Source of the DNA: Acanthosepion pharaonis | Taxonomy: Eukaryota > Mollusca > Cephalopoda > Sepiida > Sepiidae | DNA: 64,000 nt | Reading direction: 5' to 3' | Assembly: GCA_903632075.3 (NCBI GenBank) | Contig: CAHIKZ030003328.1 | Coordinates: forward strand, 39,594 to 103,593 | Shown: piece after piece, positions 1 to 15,000 of the stretch | How positions within the stretch are numbered: position 1 is the first letter of the stretch | Layout: every line of letters starts with the position of its first letter | Notes under the pieces: model-generated | Databases searched by the model: none | What the model saw: the letters and a program-made list of their open reading frames with translations, nothing else | Told to the model about the DNA's origin: nothing | Made by a program: the position numbers and the translations under genes

Positions 1-3000
1 ACCTAAAATGACAAATCTAAATCGCCTTTTTTTTTTTCGATACCCCTCTTAACGCTAACCGGAAACCAAAAGTTGAACCTTCAAACGTCGATTTAAGGCA
101 TTTCTCTTGCCGCTAGCCCGCCGGGAATGGTTTTATTCGATTCTACAACTCATACTGCATCGGATAAGCTAAAAAATGACTACCTAAAATGACAAATCTA
201 AATCGCCTTTTTTTTTCGATACCCTCTTAACGCTAACCGGAAACTCAAAGTTGAACCTTCAAACGTCGATTTAAAGGCATTTCTCTTGCCGCTAGCCCGC
301 CGGGAATGGTTTTATTCGATTCTACAACTCATACTGCATCGGATAAGCTAACGCTAACCGGAAAGCAAAGTTGAACCTTCAAACGTCGATTTAAGGCATT
401 TCTCTTGCCGCTAGCCCGCCGGGAATGGTTTTATTCGATTCTACAACTCATACTGCATCGGATAAGCTAAAAAAAATGACTACCTAAAATGACAAATCTA
501 AATCGCCTTTTTTTTTTCGATACCCTCTTAACGCTAACCGGAAACTCAAAGTTGAACCTTCAAACGTCGATTTAAGGCATTTCTCTTGCCGCTAGCTCGC
601 CGGGAATGGTTTTATTCGATTCTACAACTCATACTGCATCGGATAAGCTAAAAAAAAATGACTACCTAAAATGACAAATCTAAATCGCCTTTTTTTTTTT
701 CGATACCCTCTTAACGCTAACCGGAAACTCAAAGTTGAACCTTCAAACGTCGATTTAAGGCATTTCTCTTGCCGCTAGCTCGCCGGGAATGGTTTTATTC
801 GATTCTACAACTCATACTGCATCGGATAAGCTAAAAAATGACTACCTAAAATGACAAATCTAAATCGCCTTTTTTTTTTCGATACCCTCTTAACGCTAAC
901 CGGAAACCCAAAGTTGAACCTTCAAACGTCGATTTAAGGCATTTCTCTTGCCGCTAGCCCGCCGGGAATGGTTTTATTCGATTCTACAACTCATACTGCA
1001 TCGGATAAGCTAAAAAATGACTACCTAAAATGACAAATCTAAATCGCCTTTTTTTTCGATACCCTCTTAACGCTAACCGGAAACTCAAAGTTGAACCTTC
1101 AAACGTCGATTTAAGGCATTTCTCTTGCCGCTAGCTCGCCGGGAATGGTTTTATTCGATTCTACAACTCATACTGCATCGGATAAGCTAAAAAATGACTA
1201 CCTAAAATGACAAATCTAAATCGCCTTTTTTTTTTCGATACCCTCTTAACGCTAACCGGAAACTCAAAGTTGAACCTTCAAACGTCGATTTAAGGCATTT
1301 CTCTTGCCGCTAGCCCGCCGGGAATGGTTTTATTCGATTCTACAACTCATACTGCATCGGATAAGCTAAAAAATGACTACCTAAAATGACAAATCTAAAT
1401 CGCCTTTTTTTTTTTCGATACCCTCTTAACGCTAACCGGAAACTCAAACTTGAACCTTCAAACGTCGATTTAAGGCATTTCTCTTGCCGCTAGCCCGCTG
1501 GGAATGGTTTTATTCGATTCTACAACTCATACTGCATCGGATAAGCTAAAAAAATGACTACCTAAAATGACAAATCTAAATCGCCTTTTTTTCGATACCC
1601 TCTTAACGCTAACCGGAAACTCAAAGTTGAACCTTCAAACGTCGATTTAAGGCATTTCTCTTGCCGCTAGCCCGCCGGGAATGGTTTTATTCGATTCTAC
1701 AACTCATACTGCATCGGATAAGCTAAAAAATGACTACCTAAAATGACAAATCTAAATCGCCTTTTTTTTTCGATACCCTCTTAACGCTAACCGGAAACTC
1801 AAAGTTGAACCTTCAAACGTCGATTTAAGGCATTTCTCTTGCCGCTAGCCCGCCGGGAATGGTTTTATTCGATTCTACAACTCATACTGCATCGGATAAG
1901 CTAAAAAAAATGACTACCTAAAATGACAAATCTAAATCGCCTTTTTTTTTCGATACCCTCTTAACGCTAACCGGAAACTCAAAGTTGAACCTTCAAACGT
2001 CGATTTAAGGCATTTCTCTTGCCGCTAGCCCGCCGGGAATGGTTTTATTCGATTCTACAACTCATACTGCATCGGATAAGCTAAAAAAATGACTACCTAA
2101 AATGACAAATCTAAATCGCCTTTTTTTTCGATACCCTCTTAACGCTAACCGGAAACTCAAACTATGGACTTCAAACGTCGATTTAAGGCATTTCTCTTGC
2201 CGCTAGCCCGCCGGGAATGGTTTTATTCGATTCTACAACTCATACTGCATCGGATAAGCAAAAAAAAAATGACTACCTAAAATGACAAATCTAAATCGCC
2301 TTTTTCGATACCCTCTTAACGCTAACCGGAAACTCAAAGTTGAACCTTCAAACGTCGATTTAAGGCATTTCTCTTGCCGCTAGCCCGCCGGGAATGGTTT
2401 TATTCGATTCTACAACTCATACTGCGTCGGATAAGCTAAAAATGACTACCTAAAATGACAAATCTAAATCGCCTTTTTTTTTCGATACCCTCTTAACGCT
2501 AACCGGAAACTCAAAGTTGAGACTTCAAACGTCGATTTAAGGCATTTCTCTTGCCGCTAGCCCGCCGGGAATGGTTTTATTCGATTCTACAACTCATACT
2601 GCATCGGATAAGCTAAAAAAATGACTACCTAAAATGACAAATCTAAATCGCCTTTTTTTTCGATACCCTCTTAACGCTAACCGGAAACTCAAAGTTGAAC
2701 CTTCAAACGTCGATTTAAGGCATTTCTCTTGCCGCTAGCCCGCCGGGAATGGTTTTATTCGATTCTACAACTCATACTGCATCGGATAAGCTAAAAAATG
2801 ACTACCTAAAATGACAAATCTAAATCGCCTTTTTTTTTCGATACCCTCTTAACGCTAACCGGAAACTCAAAGTTGAACCTTCAAACGTCGATTTAAGGCA
2901 TTTCTCTTGCCGCTAGCCCGCCGGGAATGGTTTTATTCGATTCTACAACTCATACTGCATCGGATAAGCTAAAAAAAATGACTACCTAAAATGACAAATC

Positions 3001-6000
3001 TAAATCGCCTTTTTTTTTCGATACCCTCTTAACGCTAACCGGAAACTCAAAGTTGAACCTTCAAACGTCGATTTAAGGCATTTCTCTTGCCGCTAGCCCG
3101 CCGGGAATGGTTTTATTCGATTCTACAACTCATACTGCATCGGATAAGCTAAAAAAATGACTACCTAAAATGACAAATCTAAATCGCCTTTTTTTTCGAT
3201 ACCCTCTTAACGCTAACCGGAAACCCAAAGTTGAACCTTCAAACGTCGATTTAAGGCATTTCTCTTGCCGCTAGCCCGCCGGGAATGGTTTTATTCGATT
3301 CTACAACTCATACTGCATCGGATAAGCTAAAAAAATGACTACCTAAAATGACAAATCTAAATCGCCTTTTTTTTCGATACCCTCTTAACGCTAACCGGAA
3401 ACTCAAAGTTGAACCTTCAAACGTCGATTTAAGGCATTTCTCTTGCCGCTAGCCCGCCGGGAATGGTTTTATTCGATTCTACAACTCATACTGCATCGGA
3501 TAAGCTAAAAAAATGACTACCTAAAATGACAAATCTAAATCGCCTTTTTTTTTTCGATACCCTCTTAACGCTAACCGGAAACTCAAAGTTGAACCTTCAA
3601 ACGTCGATTTAAGGCATTTCTCTTGCCGCTAGCCCGCCGGGAATGGTTTTATTCGATTCTACAACTCATACTGCATCGGATAAGCTAAAAAATGACTACC
3701 TAAAATGACAAATCTAAATCGCCTTTTTTTTCGATACCCTCTTAACGCTAACCGGAAACTCAAAGTTGAACCTTCAAACGTCGATTTAAGGCATTTCTCT
3801 TGCCGCTAGCCCGCCGGGAATGGTTTTATTCGATTCTACAACTCATACTGCATCGGATAAGCTAAAAAAATGACTACCTAAAATGACAAATCTAAATCGC
3901 CTAACCCGCCAGGAATGGTTTTTTTTTTTTTTTTCGATACCCTCTTAACGCTAACCGGAAACTCAAAGTTGAACCTTCAAACGTCGATTTAAGGCATTTC
4001 TCTTGCCGCTAGCCCGCCGGGAATGGTTTTATTCGATTCTACAACTCATACTGCATCGGATAAGCTAAAAAATGACTACCTAAAATGACAAATCTAAATC
4101 GCCTTTTTTTTCGATACCCTCTTAACGCTAACCGGAAACTCAAAGTTGAACCTTCAAACGTCGATTTAAGGCATTTCTCTTGCCGCTAGCCCGCCGGGAA
4201 TGGTTTTATTCGATTCTACAACTCATACTGCATCGGATAAGCTAAAAAATGACTACCTAAAATGACAAATCTAAATCGCCTTTTTTTTTCGATACCCTCT
4301 TAACGCTAACCGGAAACTCAAAGTTGAACCTTCAAACGTCGATTTAAGGCATTTCTCTTGCCGCTAGCCCGCCGGGAATGGTTTTATTCGATTCTACAAC
4401 TCATACTGCATCGGATAAGCTAAAAAAATGACTACCTAAAATGACAAATCTAAATCGCCTTTTTTTTTCGATACCCTCTTAACGCTAACCGGAAACTCAA
4501 AGTTGAACCTTCAAACGTCGATTTAAGGCATTTCTCTTGCCGCTAGCCCGCCGGGAATGGTTTTATTCGATTCTACAACTCATACTGCATCGGATAAGCT
4601 AAAAAATGACTACCTAAAATGACAAATCTAAATCGCCTTTTTTTTTTTCGATACCCTCTTAACGCTAACCGGAAACTCAAAGTTGAACCTTCAAACGTCG
4701 ATTTAAGGCATTTCTCTTGCCGCTAGCCCGCCGGGAATGGTTTTATTCGATTCTACAACTCATACTGCGTCGGATAAGCTAAAAAATGACTACCTAAAAT
4801 GACAAATCTAAATCGCCTTTTTTTTTTTCGATACCCTCTTAACGCTAACCGGAAACTCAAAGTTGAACCTTCAAACGTCGATTTAAGGCATTTCTCTTGC
4901 CGCTAGCCCGCCGGGAATGGTTTTATTCGATTCTACAACTCATACTGCATCGGATAAGCTAAAAAATGACTACCTAAAATGACAAATCTAAATCGCCTTT
5001 TTTTTTCGATACCCTCTTAACGCTAACCGGAAACTCAAAGTTGAACCTTCAAACGTCGATTTAAGGCATTTCTCTTGCCGCTAGCCCGCCGGGAATGGTT
5101 TTATTCGATTCTACAACTCATACTGCATCGGATAAGCTAAAAAATGACTACCTAAAATGACAAATCTAAATCGCCTTTTTTTTCGATACCCTCTTAACGC
5201 TAACCGGAAACTCAAACTTGAACTTCAAACGTCGATTTAAGGCATTTCTCTTGCCGCTAGCCCGCCGGGAATGGTTTTATTCGATTCTACAACTCATACT
5301 GCATCGGATAAGCTAAAAAAAATGACTACCTAAAATGACAAATCTAAATCGCCTTTTTTTTTTCGATACCCTCTTAACGCTAACCGGAAACTCAAGTTGA
5401 ACCTTCAAACGTCGATTTAAGGCATTTCTCTTGCCGCTAGCCCGCCGGGAATGGTTTTATTCGATTCTACAACTCATACTGCATCGGATAAGCTAAAAAA
5501 ATGACTACCTAAAATGACAAATCTAAATCGCCTTTTTTTTTCGATACCCTCTTAACGCTAACCGGAAACTCAAAGTTGAACCTTCAAACGTCGATTTAAG
5601 GCATTTCTCTTGCCGCTAGCCCGCCGGGAATGGTTTTATTCGATTCTACAACTCATACTGCATCGGATAAGCTAAAAAAATGACTACCTAAAATGACAAA
5701 TCTAAATCGCCTTTTTTTTTTTCGATACCCTCTTAACGCTAACCGGAAACTCAAAGTTGAACCTTCAAACGTCGATTTAAGGCATTTCTCTTGCCGCTAG
5801 CCCGCCGGGAATGGTTTTATTCGATTCTACAACTCATACTGCATCGGATAAGCTAAAAAAATGACTACCTAAAATGACAAATCTAAATCGCCTTTTTTTT
5901 TTCGATACCCTCTTAACGCTAACCGGAAACTCAAAGTTGAACCTTCAAACGTCGATTTAAGGCATTTCTCTTGCCGCTAGCCCGCCGGGAATGGTTTTAT

Positions 6001-9000
6001 TCGATTCTACAACTCATACTGCGTCGGATAAGCTAAAAAAATGACTACCTAAAATGACAAATCTAAATCGCCTTTTTTTTCGATACCCTCTTAACGCTAA
6101 CCGGAAACTCAAAGTTGAACCTTCAAACGTCGATTTAAGGCATTTCTCTTGCCGCTAGCCCGCCGGGAATGGTTTTATTCGATTCTACAACTCATACTGC
6201 ATCGGATAAGCTAAAAAATGACTACCTAAAATGACAAATCTAAATCGCCTTTTTTTTTCGATACCCTCTTAACGCTAACCGGAAACTCAAAGTTGAACCT
6301 TCAAACGTCGATTTAAGGCATTTCTCTTGCCGCTAGCCCGCCGGGAATGGTTTTATTCGATTCTACAACTCATACTGCATCGGATAAGCTAAAAAAAAAT
6401 GACTACCTAAAATGACAAATCTAAATCGCCTTTTTTTTTCGATACCCTCTTAACGCTAACCGGAAACTCAAAGTTGAACCTTCAAACGTCGATTTAAGGC
6501 ATTTCTCTTGCCGCTAGCCCGCCGGGAATGGTTTTATTCGATTCTACAACTCATACTGCATCGGATAGCTAAAAAAAATGACTACCTAAAATGACAAATC
6601 TAAATCGCCTTTTTTTTTTCGATACCCTCTTAACGCTAACCGGAAACTCAAAGTTGAACCTTCAAACGTCGATTTAAGGCATTTCTCTTGCCGCTAGCCC
6701 GCCGGGAATGGTTTTATTCGATTCTACAACTCATACTGCGTCGGATAAGCTAAAAAATGACTACCTAAAATGACAAATCTAAATCGCCTTTTTTCGATAC
6801 CCTCTTAACGCTAACCGGAAACTCAAAGTTGAACCTTCAAACGTCGATTTAAGGCATTTCTCTTGCCGCTAGCCCGCCGGGAATGGTTTTATTCGATTCT
6901 ACAACTCATACTGCGTCGGATAAGCTAAAAAAATGACTACCTAAAATGACAAATCTAAATCGCCTTTTTTTTTTTTCGATACCCTCTTAACGCTAACCGG
7001 AAACTCAAAGTTGAACCTTCAAACGTCGATTTAAGGCATTTTTCTCTTGCCGCTAGCCCGCTGGGAATGGTTTTATTCGATTCTACAACTCATACTGCGT
7101 CGGATAAGCTAAAAAAAAATGACTACCTAAAATGACAAATCTAAATCGCCTTTTTTTTTTTTCGATACCCTCTTAACGCTAACCGGAAACTCAAAGTTGA
7201 ACCTTCAAACGTCGATTTAAGGCATTTCTCTTGCCGCTAGCCCGCCGGGAATGGTTTTATTCGATTCTACAACTCATACTGCGTCGGATAAGCTAAAAAA
7301 TGACTGACCTAAAATGACAAATCTAAATCGCCTTTTTTTTCGATACCCTCTTAACGCTAACCGGAAACTCAAAAGTTGAACCTTCAAACGTCGATTTAAG
7401 GCATTTCTCTTGCCGCTAGCCCGCCGGGAATGGTTTTATTCGATTCTACAACTCATACTGCATCGGATAAGCTAAAAAAATGACTACCTAAAATGACAAA
7501 TCTAAATCGCCTTTTTTTTCGATACCCTCTTAACGCTAACCGGAAACTCAAAGTTGAACCTTCAAACGTCGATTTAAGGCATTTCTCTTGCCGCTAGCCC
7601 GCCGGGAATGGTTTTATTCGATTCTACAACTCATACTGCATCGGATAAGCTAAAAAAATGACTACCTAAAATGACAAATCTAAATCGCCTTTTTTTTTTC
7701 GATACCCTCTTAACGCTAACCGGAAACTCAAAGTTGAACCTTCAAACGTCGATTTAAGGCATTTCTCTTGCCGCTAGCCCGCCGGGAATGGTTTTATTCG
7801 ATTCTACAACTCATACTGCGTCGGATAAGCTAAAAAAATGACTACCTAAAATGACAAATCTAAATCGCCTTTTTTTTTCGATACCCTCTTAACGCTAACC
7901 GGAAACTCAAAGTTGAACCTTCAAACGTCGATTTAAGGCATTTCTCTTGCCGCTAGCCCGCCGGGAATGGTTTTATTCGATTCTACAACTCATACTGCAT
8001 CGGATAAGCTAAAAAATGACTACCTAAAATGACAAATCTAAATCGCCTTTTTTTTTCGATACCCTCTTAACGCTAACCGGAAACTCAAAGTTGAACTTCA
8101 AACGTCGATTTAAGGCATTTCTCTTGCCGCTAGCCCGCCGGGAATGGTTTTATTCGATTCTACAACTCATACTGCGTCGGATAAGCTAAAAAAATGACTA
8201 CCTAAAATGACAAATCTAAATCGCCTTTTTTTCGATACCCTCTTAACGCTAACCGGAAACTCAAAGTTGAACCTTCAAACGTCGATTTAAGGCATTTCTC
8301 TTGCCGCTAGCCCGCCGGGAATGGTTTTATTCGATTCTACAACTCATACTGCGTCGGATAAGCTAAAAAAATGACTACCTAAAATGACAAATCTAAATCG
8401 CCTTTTTTTTTTCGATACCCTCTTAACGCTAACCGGAAACTCAAAGTTGAACCTTCAAACGTCGATTTAAGGCATTTCTCTTGCCGCTAGCCCGCCGGGA
8501 ATGGTTTTATTCGATTCTACAACTCATACTGCATCGGATAAGCTAAAAAATGACTACCTAAAATGACAAATCTAAATCGCCTTTTTTTTTCGATACCCTC
8601 TTAACGCTAACCGGAAACTCAAAGTTGAACCTTCAAACGTCGATTTAAGGCATTTCTCTTGCCGCTAGCCCGCCGGGAATGGTTTTATTCGATTCTACAA
8701 CTCATACTGCGTCGGATAAGCTAAAAAAAATGACTACCTAAAATGACAAATCTAAATCGCCTTTTTTTTCGATACCCTCTTAACGCTAACCGGAAACTCA
8801 AAGTTGAGACTTCAAACGTCGATTTAAAGGCATTTCTCTTGCCGCTAGCCCGCCGGGAATGGTTTTATTCGATTCTACAACTCATACTGCGTCGGATAAG
8901 CTAAAAAAAATGACTACCTAAAATGACAAATCTAAATCGCCTTTTTTTTTCGATACCCTCTTAACGCTAACCGGAAACTCAAAGTTGAACCTTCAAACGT

Positions 9001-12000
9001 CGATTTAAGGCATTTCTCTTGCCGCTAGCCCGCCGGGAATGGTTTTTATTCGATTCTACAACTCATACTGCGTCGGATAAGCTAAAAAATGACTACCTAA
9101 AATGACAAATCTAAATCGCTTTTTTTTTTTTCGATACCCTCTTAACGCTAACCGGAAACTCAAAGTTGAACCTTCAAACGTCGATTTAAGGCATTTCTCT
9201 TGCCGCTAGCCCGCCGGGAATGGTTTTATTCGATTCTACAACTCATACTGCGTCGGATAAGCTAAAAAATGACTACCTAAAATGACAAATCTAAATCGCC
9301 TTTTTTTTTTTCGATACCCTCTTAACGCTAACCGGAAACTCAAAGTTGAACCTTCAAACGTCGATTTAAGGCATTTCTCTTGCCGCTAGCCCGCCGGGAA
9401 TGGTTTTATTCGATTCTACAACTCATACTGCGTCGGATAAGCTAAAAAATGACTACCTAAAATGACAAATCTAAATCGCCTTTTTTTTTTCGATACCCTC
9501 TTAACGCTAACCGGAAACTCAAAGTTGAACCTTCAAACGTCGATTTAAGGCATTTCTCTTGCCGCTAGCCCGCCGGGAATGGTTTTATTCGATTCTACAA
9601 CTCATACTGCGTCGGATAAGCTAAAAAAATGACTACCTAAAATGACAAATCTAAATCGCCTTTTTTTTCGATACCCTCTTAACGCTAACCGGAAACTCAA
9701 ACTTGAACCTTCAAACGTCGATTTAAGGCATTTCTCTTGCCGCTAGCCCGCCGGGAATGGTTTTATTCGATTCTACAACTCATACTGCGTCGGATAAGCT
9801 AAAAAAATGACTACCTAAAATGACAAATCTAAATCGCCTTTTTTTTTTTCGATACCCTCTTAACGCTAACCGGAAACTCAAAGTTGAACCTTCAAACGTC
9901 GATTTAAGGCATTTCTCTTGCCGCTAGCCCGCCGGGAATGGTTTTATTCGATTCTACAACTCATACTGCATCGGATAAGCTAAAAAATGACTACCTAAAA
10001 TGACAAATCTAAATCGCCTTTTTTTCGATACCCTCTTAACGCTAACCGGAAACTCAAAGTTGAACCTTCAAACGTCGATTTAAGGCATTTCTCTTGCCGC
10101 TAGCCGCCGGGAATGGTTTTATTCGATTCTACAACTCATACTGCGTCGGATAAGCTAAAAAATGACTACCTAAAATGACAAATCTAAATCGCCAAATTTT
10201 TTTTTTTTTTCGATACCCTCTTAACGCTAACCGGAAACTCAAAGTTGAACCTTCAAACGTCGATTTAAGGCATTTCTCTTGCCGCTAGCCCGCCGGGAAT
10301 GGTTTTATTCGATTCTACAACTCATACTGCATCGGATAAGCTAAAAAAAATGACTACCTAAAATGACAAATCTAAATCGCTTTTTTTTTTCGATACCCTC
10401 TTAACGCTAACCGGAAACTCAAAGTTGAACCTTCAAACGTCGATTTAAGGCATTTCTCTTGCCGCTAGCCCGCCGGGAATGGTTTTTATTCGATTCTACA
10501 ACTCATACTGCGTCGGATAAGCTAAAAAATGACTACCTAAAATGACAAATCTAAATCGCCTTTTTTTTTTCGATACCCTCTTAACGCTAACCGGAAACTC
10601 AAAGTTGAACCTTCAAACGTCGATTTAAGGCATTTCTCTTGCCGCTAGCCCGCCGGGAATGGTTTTATTCGATTCTACAACTCATACTGCGTCGGATAAG
10701 CTAAAAAAATGACTACCTAAAATGACAAATCTAAATCGCCTTTTTTTTTCGATACCCTCTTAACGCTAACCGGAAACTCAAAGTTGAACCTTCAAACGTC
10801 GATTTAAGGCATTTCTCTTGCCGCTAGCCCGCCGGGAATGGTTTTATTCGATTCTACAACTCATACTGCGTCGGATAAGCTAAAAAAAATGACTACCTAA
10901 AATGACAAATCTAAATCGCCTTTTTTTTTCGATACCCTCTTAACGCTAACCGGAAACTCAAAGTTGAACCTTCAAACGTCGATTTAAGGCATTTCTCTTG
11001 CCGCTAGCCCGCCGGGAATGGTTTTATTCGATTCTACAACTCATACTGCGTCGGATAAGCTAAAAAAAATGACTACCTAAAATGACAAATCTAAATCGCC
11101 TTTTTTTTCGATACCCTCTTAACGCTAACCGGAAACTCAAAGTTGAACCTTCAAACGTCGATTTAAGGCATTTCTCTTGCCGCTAGCCCGCCGGGAATGG
11201 TTTTATTCGATTCTACAACTCATACTGCGTCGGATAAGCTAAAAAATGACTACCTAAAATGACAAATCTAAATCGCCTTTTTTTTTTTCGATACCCTCTT
11301 AACGCTAACCGGAAACTCAAAGTTGAACCTTCAAACGTCGATTTAAGGCATTTCTCTTGCCGCTAGCCCGCCGGGAATGGTTTTATTCGATTCTACAACT
11401 CATACTGCGTCGGATAAGCTAAAAAAAATGACTACCTAAAATGACAAATCTAAATCGCCTTTTTTTTTTTCGATACCCTCTTAACGCTAACCGGAAACTC
11501 AAAGTTGAACCTTCAAACGTCGATTTAAGGCATTTCTCTTGCCGCTAGCCCGCCGGGAATGGTTTTATTCGATTCTACAACTCATACTGCGTCGGATAAG
11601 CTAAAAAATGACTACCTAAAATGACAAATCTAAATCGCCTTTTTTTTTTCGATACCCTCTTAACGCTAACCGGAAACTCAAAGTTGAACCTTCAAACGTC
11701 GATTTAAGGCATTTCTCTTGCCGCTAGCCCGCCGGGAATGGTTTTATTCGATTCTACAACTCATACTGCGTCGGATAAGCTAAAAATGACTACCTAAAAT
11801 GACAAAAAAAATCGCCTAAAATGACAAATCTAAATTTTTTTTTTTTTCGATACCCTCTTAACGCTAACCGGAAACTCAAAGTTGAACCTTCAAACGTCGA
11901 TTTAAGGCATTTCTCTTGCCGCTAGCCCGCCGGGAATGGTTTTATTCGATTCTACAACTCATACTGCGTCGGATAAGCTAAAAAAATGACTACCTAAAAT

Positions 12001-15000
12001 GACAAATCTAAATCGCTTTTTTTTTTTCGATACCCTCTTAACGCTAACCGGAAACTCAAAGTTGAACCTTCAAACGTCGATTTAAGGCATTTCTCTTGCC
12101 GCTAGCCCGCCGGGAATGGTTTTATTCGATTCTACAACTCATACTGCGTCGGATAAGCTAAAAAATGACTACCTAAAATGACAAATCTAAATCGCCTTTT
12201 TTTTCGATACCCTCTTAACGCTAACCGGAAACTCAAAGTTGAACTTCAAACGTCGATTTAAGGCATTTCTCTTGCCGCTAGCCCGCCGGGAATGGTTTTA
12301 TTCGATTCTACAACTCATACTGCGTCGGATAAGCTAAAAAATGACTACCTAAAATGACAAATCTAAATCGCTTTTTTTTTTTTTCGATACCCTCTTAACG
12401 CTAACCGGAAACTCAAAGTTGAACCTTCAAACGTCGATTTAAGGCATTTCTCTTGCCGCTAGCCCGCCGGGAATGGTTTTATTCGATTCTACAACTCATA
12501 CTGCGTCGGATAAGCTAAAAAAAATGACTACCTAAAATGACAAATCTAAATCGCCTTTTTTTTTTCGATACCCTCTTAACGCTAACCGGAAACTCAAAGT
12601 TGAACCTTCAAACGTCGATTTAAGGCATTTCTCTTGCCGCTAGCCCGCCGGGAATGGTTTTATTCGATTCTACAACTCATACTGCGTCGGATAAGCTAAA
12701 AAAAATGACTACCTAAAATGACAAATCTAAATCGCCTTTTTTTTTTCGATACCCTCTTAACGCTAACCGGAAACTCAAAGTTGAACCTTCAAACGTCGAT
12801 TTAAGGCATTTCTCTTGCCGCTAGCCCGCCGGGAATGGTTTTATTCGATTCTACAACTCATACTGCGTCGGATAAGCTAAAAAAATGACTACCTAAAATG
12901 ACAAATCTAAATCGCCTTTTTTTTTTTCGATACCCTCTTAACGCTAACCGGAAACTCAAAGTTGAACCTTCAAACGTCGATTTAAGGCATTTCTCTTGCC
13001 GCTAGCCCGCCGGGAATGGTTTTATTCGATTCTACAACTCATACTGCGTCGGATAAGCTAAAAAAATGACTACCTAAAATGACAAATCTAAATCGCCTTT
13101 TTTTTTCGATACCCTCTTAACGCTAACCGGAAACTCAAAGTTGAACCTTCAAACGTCGATTTAAGGCATTTCTCTTGCCGCTAGCCCGCCGGGAATGGTT
13201 TTATTCGATTCTACAACTCATACTGCGTCGGATAAGCTAAAAAAATGACTACCTAAAATGACAAATCTAAATCGCCTTTTTTTTTCGATACCCTCTTAAC
13301 GCTAACCGGAAACTCAAAGTTGAACCTTCAAACGTCGATTTAAGGCATTTCTCTTGCCGCTAGCCCGCCGGGAATGGTTTTATTCGATTCTACAACTCAT
13401 ACTGCATCGGATAAGCTAAAAAAATGACTACCTAAAATGACAAATCTAAATCGCCTTTTTTTTCGATACCCTCTTAACGCTAACCGGAAACTCAAAGTTG
13501 AACCTTCAAACGTCGATTTAAGGCATTTCTCTTGCCGCTAGCCCGCCGGGAATGGTTTTATTCGATTCTACAACTCATACTGCGTCGGATAAGCTAAAAA
13601 AATGACTACCTAAAATGACAAATCTAAATCGCCTTTTTTTTTCGATACCCTCTTAACGCTAACCGGAAACTCAAAGTTGAACCTTCAAACGTCGATTTAA
13701 GGCATTTCTCTTGCCGCTAGCCCGCCGGGAATGGTTTTATTCGATTCTACAACTCATACTGCATCGGATAAGCTAAAAAAAATGACTACCTAAAATGACA
13801 AATCTAAATCGCCTTTTTTTTTTCGATACCCTCTTAACGCTAACCGGAAACTCAAAGTTGAACCTTCAAACGTCGATTTAAGGCATTTCTCTTGCCGCTA
13901 GCCCGCCGGGAATGGTTTTATTCGATTCTACAACTCATACTGCGTCGGATAAGCTAAAAAAATGACTACCTAAAATGACAAATCTAAATCGCCTTTTTTT
14001 TTCGATACCCTCTTAACGCTAACCGGAAACTCAAAGTTGAACCTTCAAACGTCGATTTAAGGCATTTCTCTTGCCGCTAGCCCGCCGGGAATGGTTTTAT
14101 TCGATTCTACAACTCATACTGCGTCGGATAAGCTAACTGAAAAAAAAATGACTACCTAAAATGACAAATCTAAATCGCCTTTTTTTTTTCGATACCCTCT
14201 TAACGCTAACCGGAAACTCAAACTTAGACTTCAAACGTCGATTTAAGGCATTTCTCTTGCCGCTAGCCCGCCGGGAATGGTTTTATTCGATTCTACAACT
14301 CATACTGCATCGGATAAGCTAAAAAATGACTACCTAAAATGACAAATCTAAATCGCCCTTTTTTTTTCGATACCCTCTTAACGCTAACCGGAAACTCAAA
14401 GTTGAACCTTCAAACGTCGATTTAAGGCATTTCTCTTGCCGCTAGCCCGCCGGGAATGGTTTTATTCGATTCTACAACTCATACTGCGTCGGATAAGCTA
14501 AAAAATGACTACCTAAAATGACAAATCTAAATCGCGCCTTTTTTTTTCGATACCCTCTTAACGCTAACCGGAAACTCAAAGTTGAACCTTCAAACGTCGA
14601 TTTAAGGCATTTCTCTTGCCGCTAGCCCGCCGGGAATGGTTTTATTCGATTCTACAACTCATACTGCGTCGGATAAGCTAAAAAAATGACTACCTAAAAT
14701 GACAAATCTAAATCGCCTTTTTTTTTCGATACCCTCTTAACGCTAACCGGAAACTCAAAGTTGAACCTTCAAACGTCGATTTAAGGCATTTCTCTTGCCG
14801 CTAGCCCGCCGGGAATGGTTTTATTCGATTCTACAACTCATACTGCGTCGGATAAGCTAAAAAATGACTACCTAAAATGACAAATCTAAATCGTCGATTT
14901 TTTTTTTTTCGATACCCTCTTAACGCTAACCGGAAACTCAAAGTTGAACCTTCAAACGTCGATTTAAGGCATTTCTCTTGCCGCTAGCCCGCCGGGAATG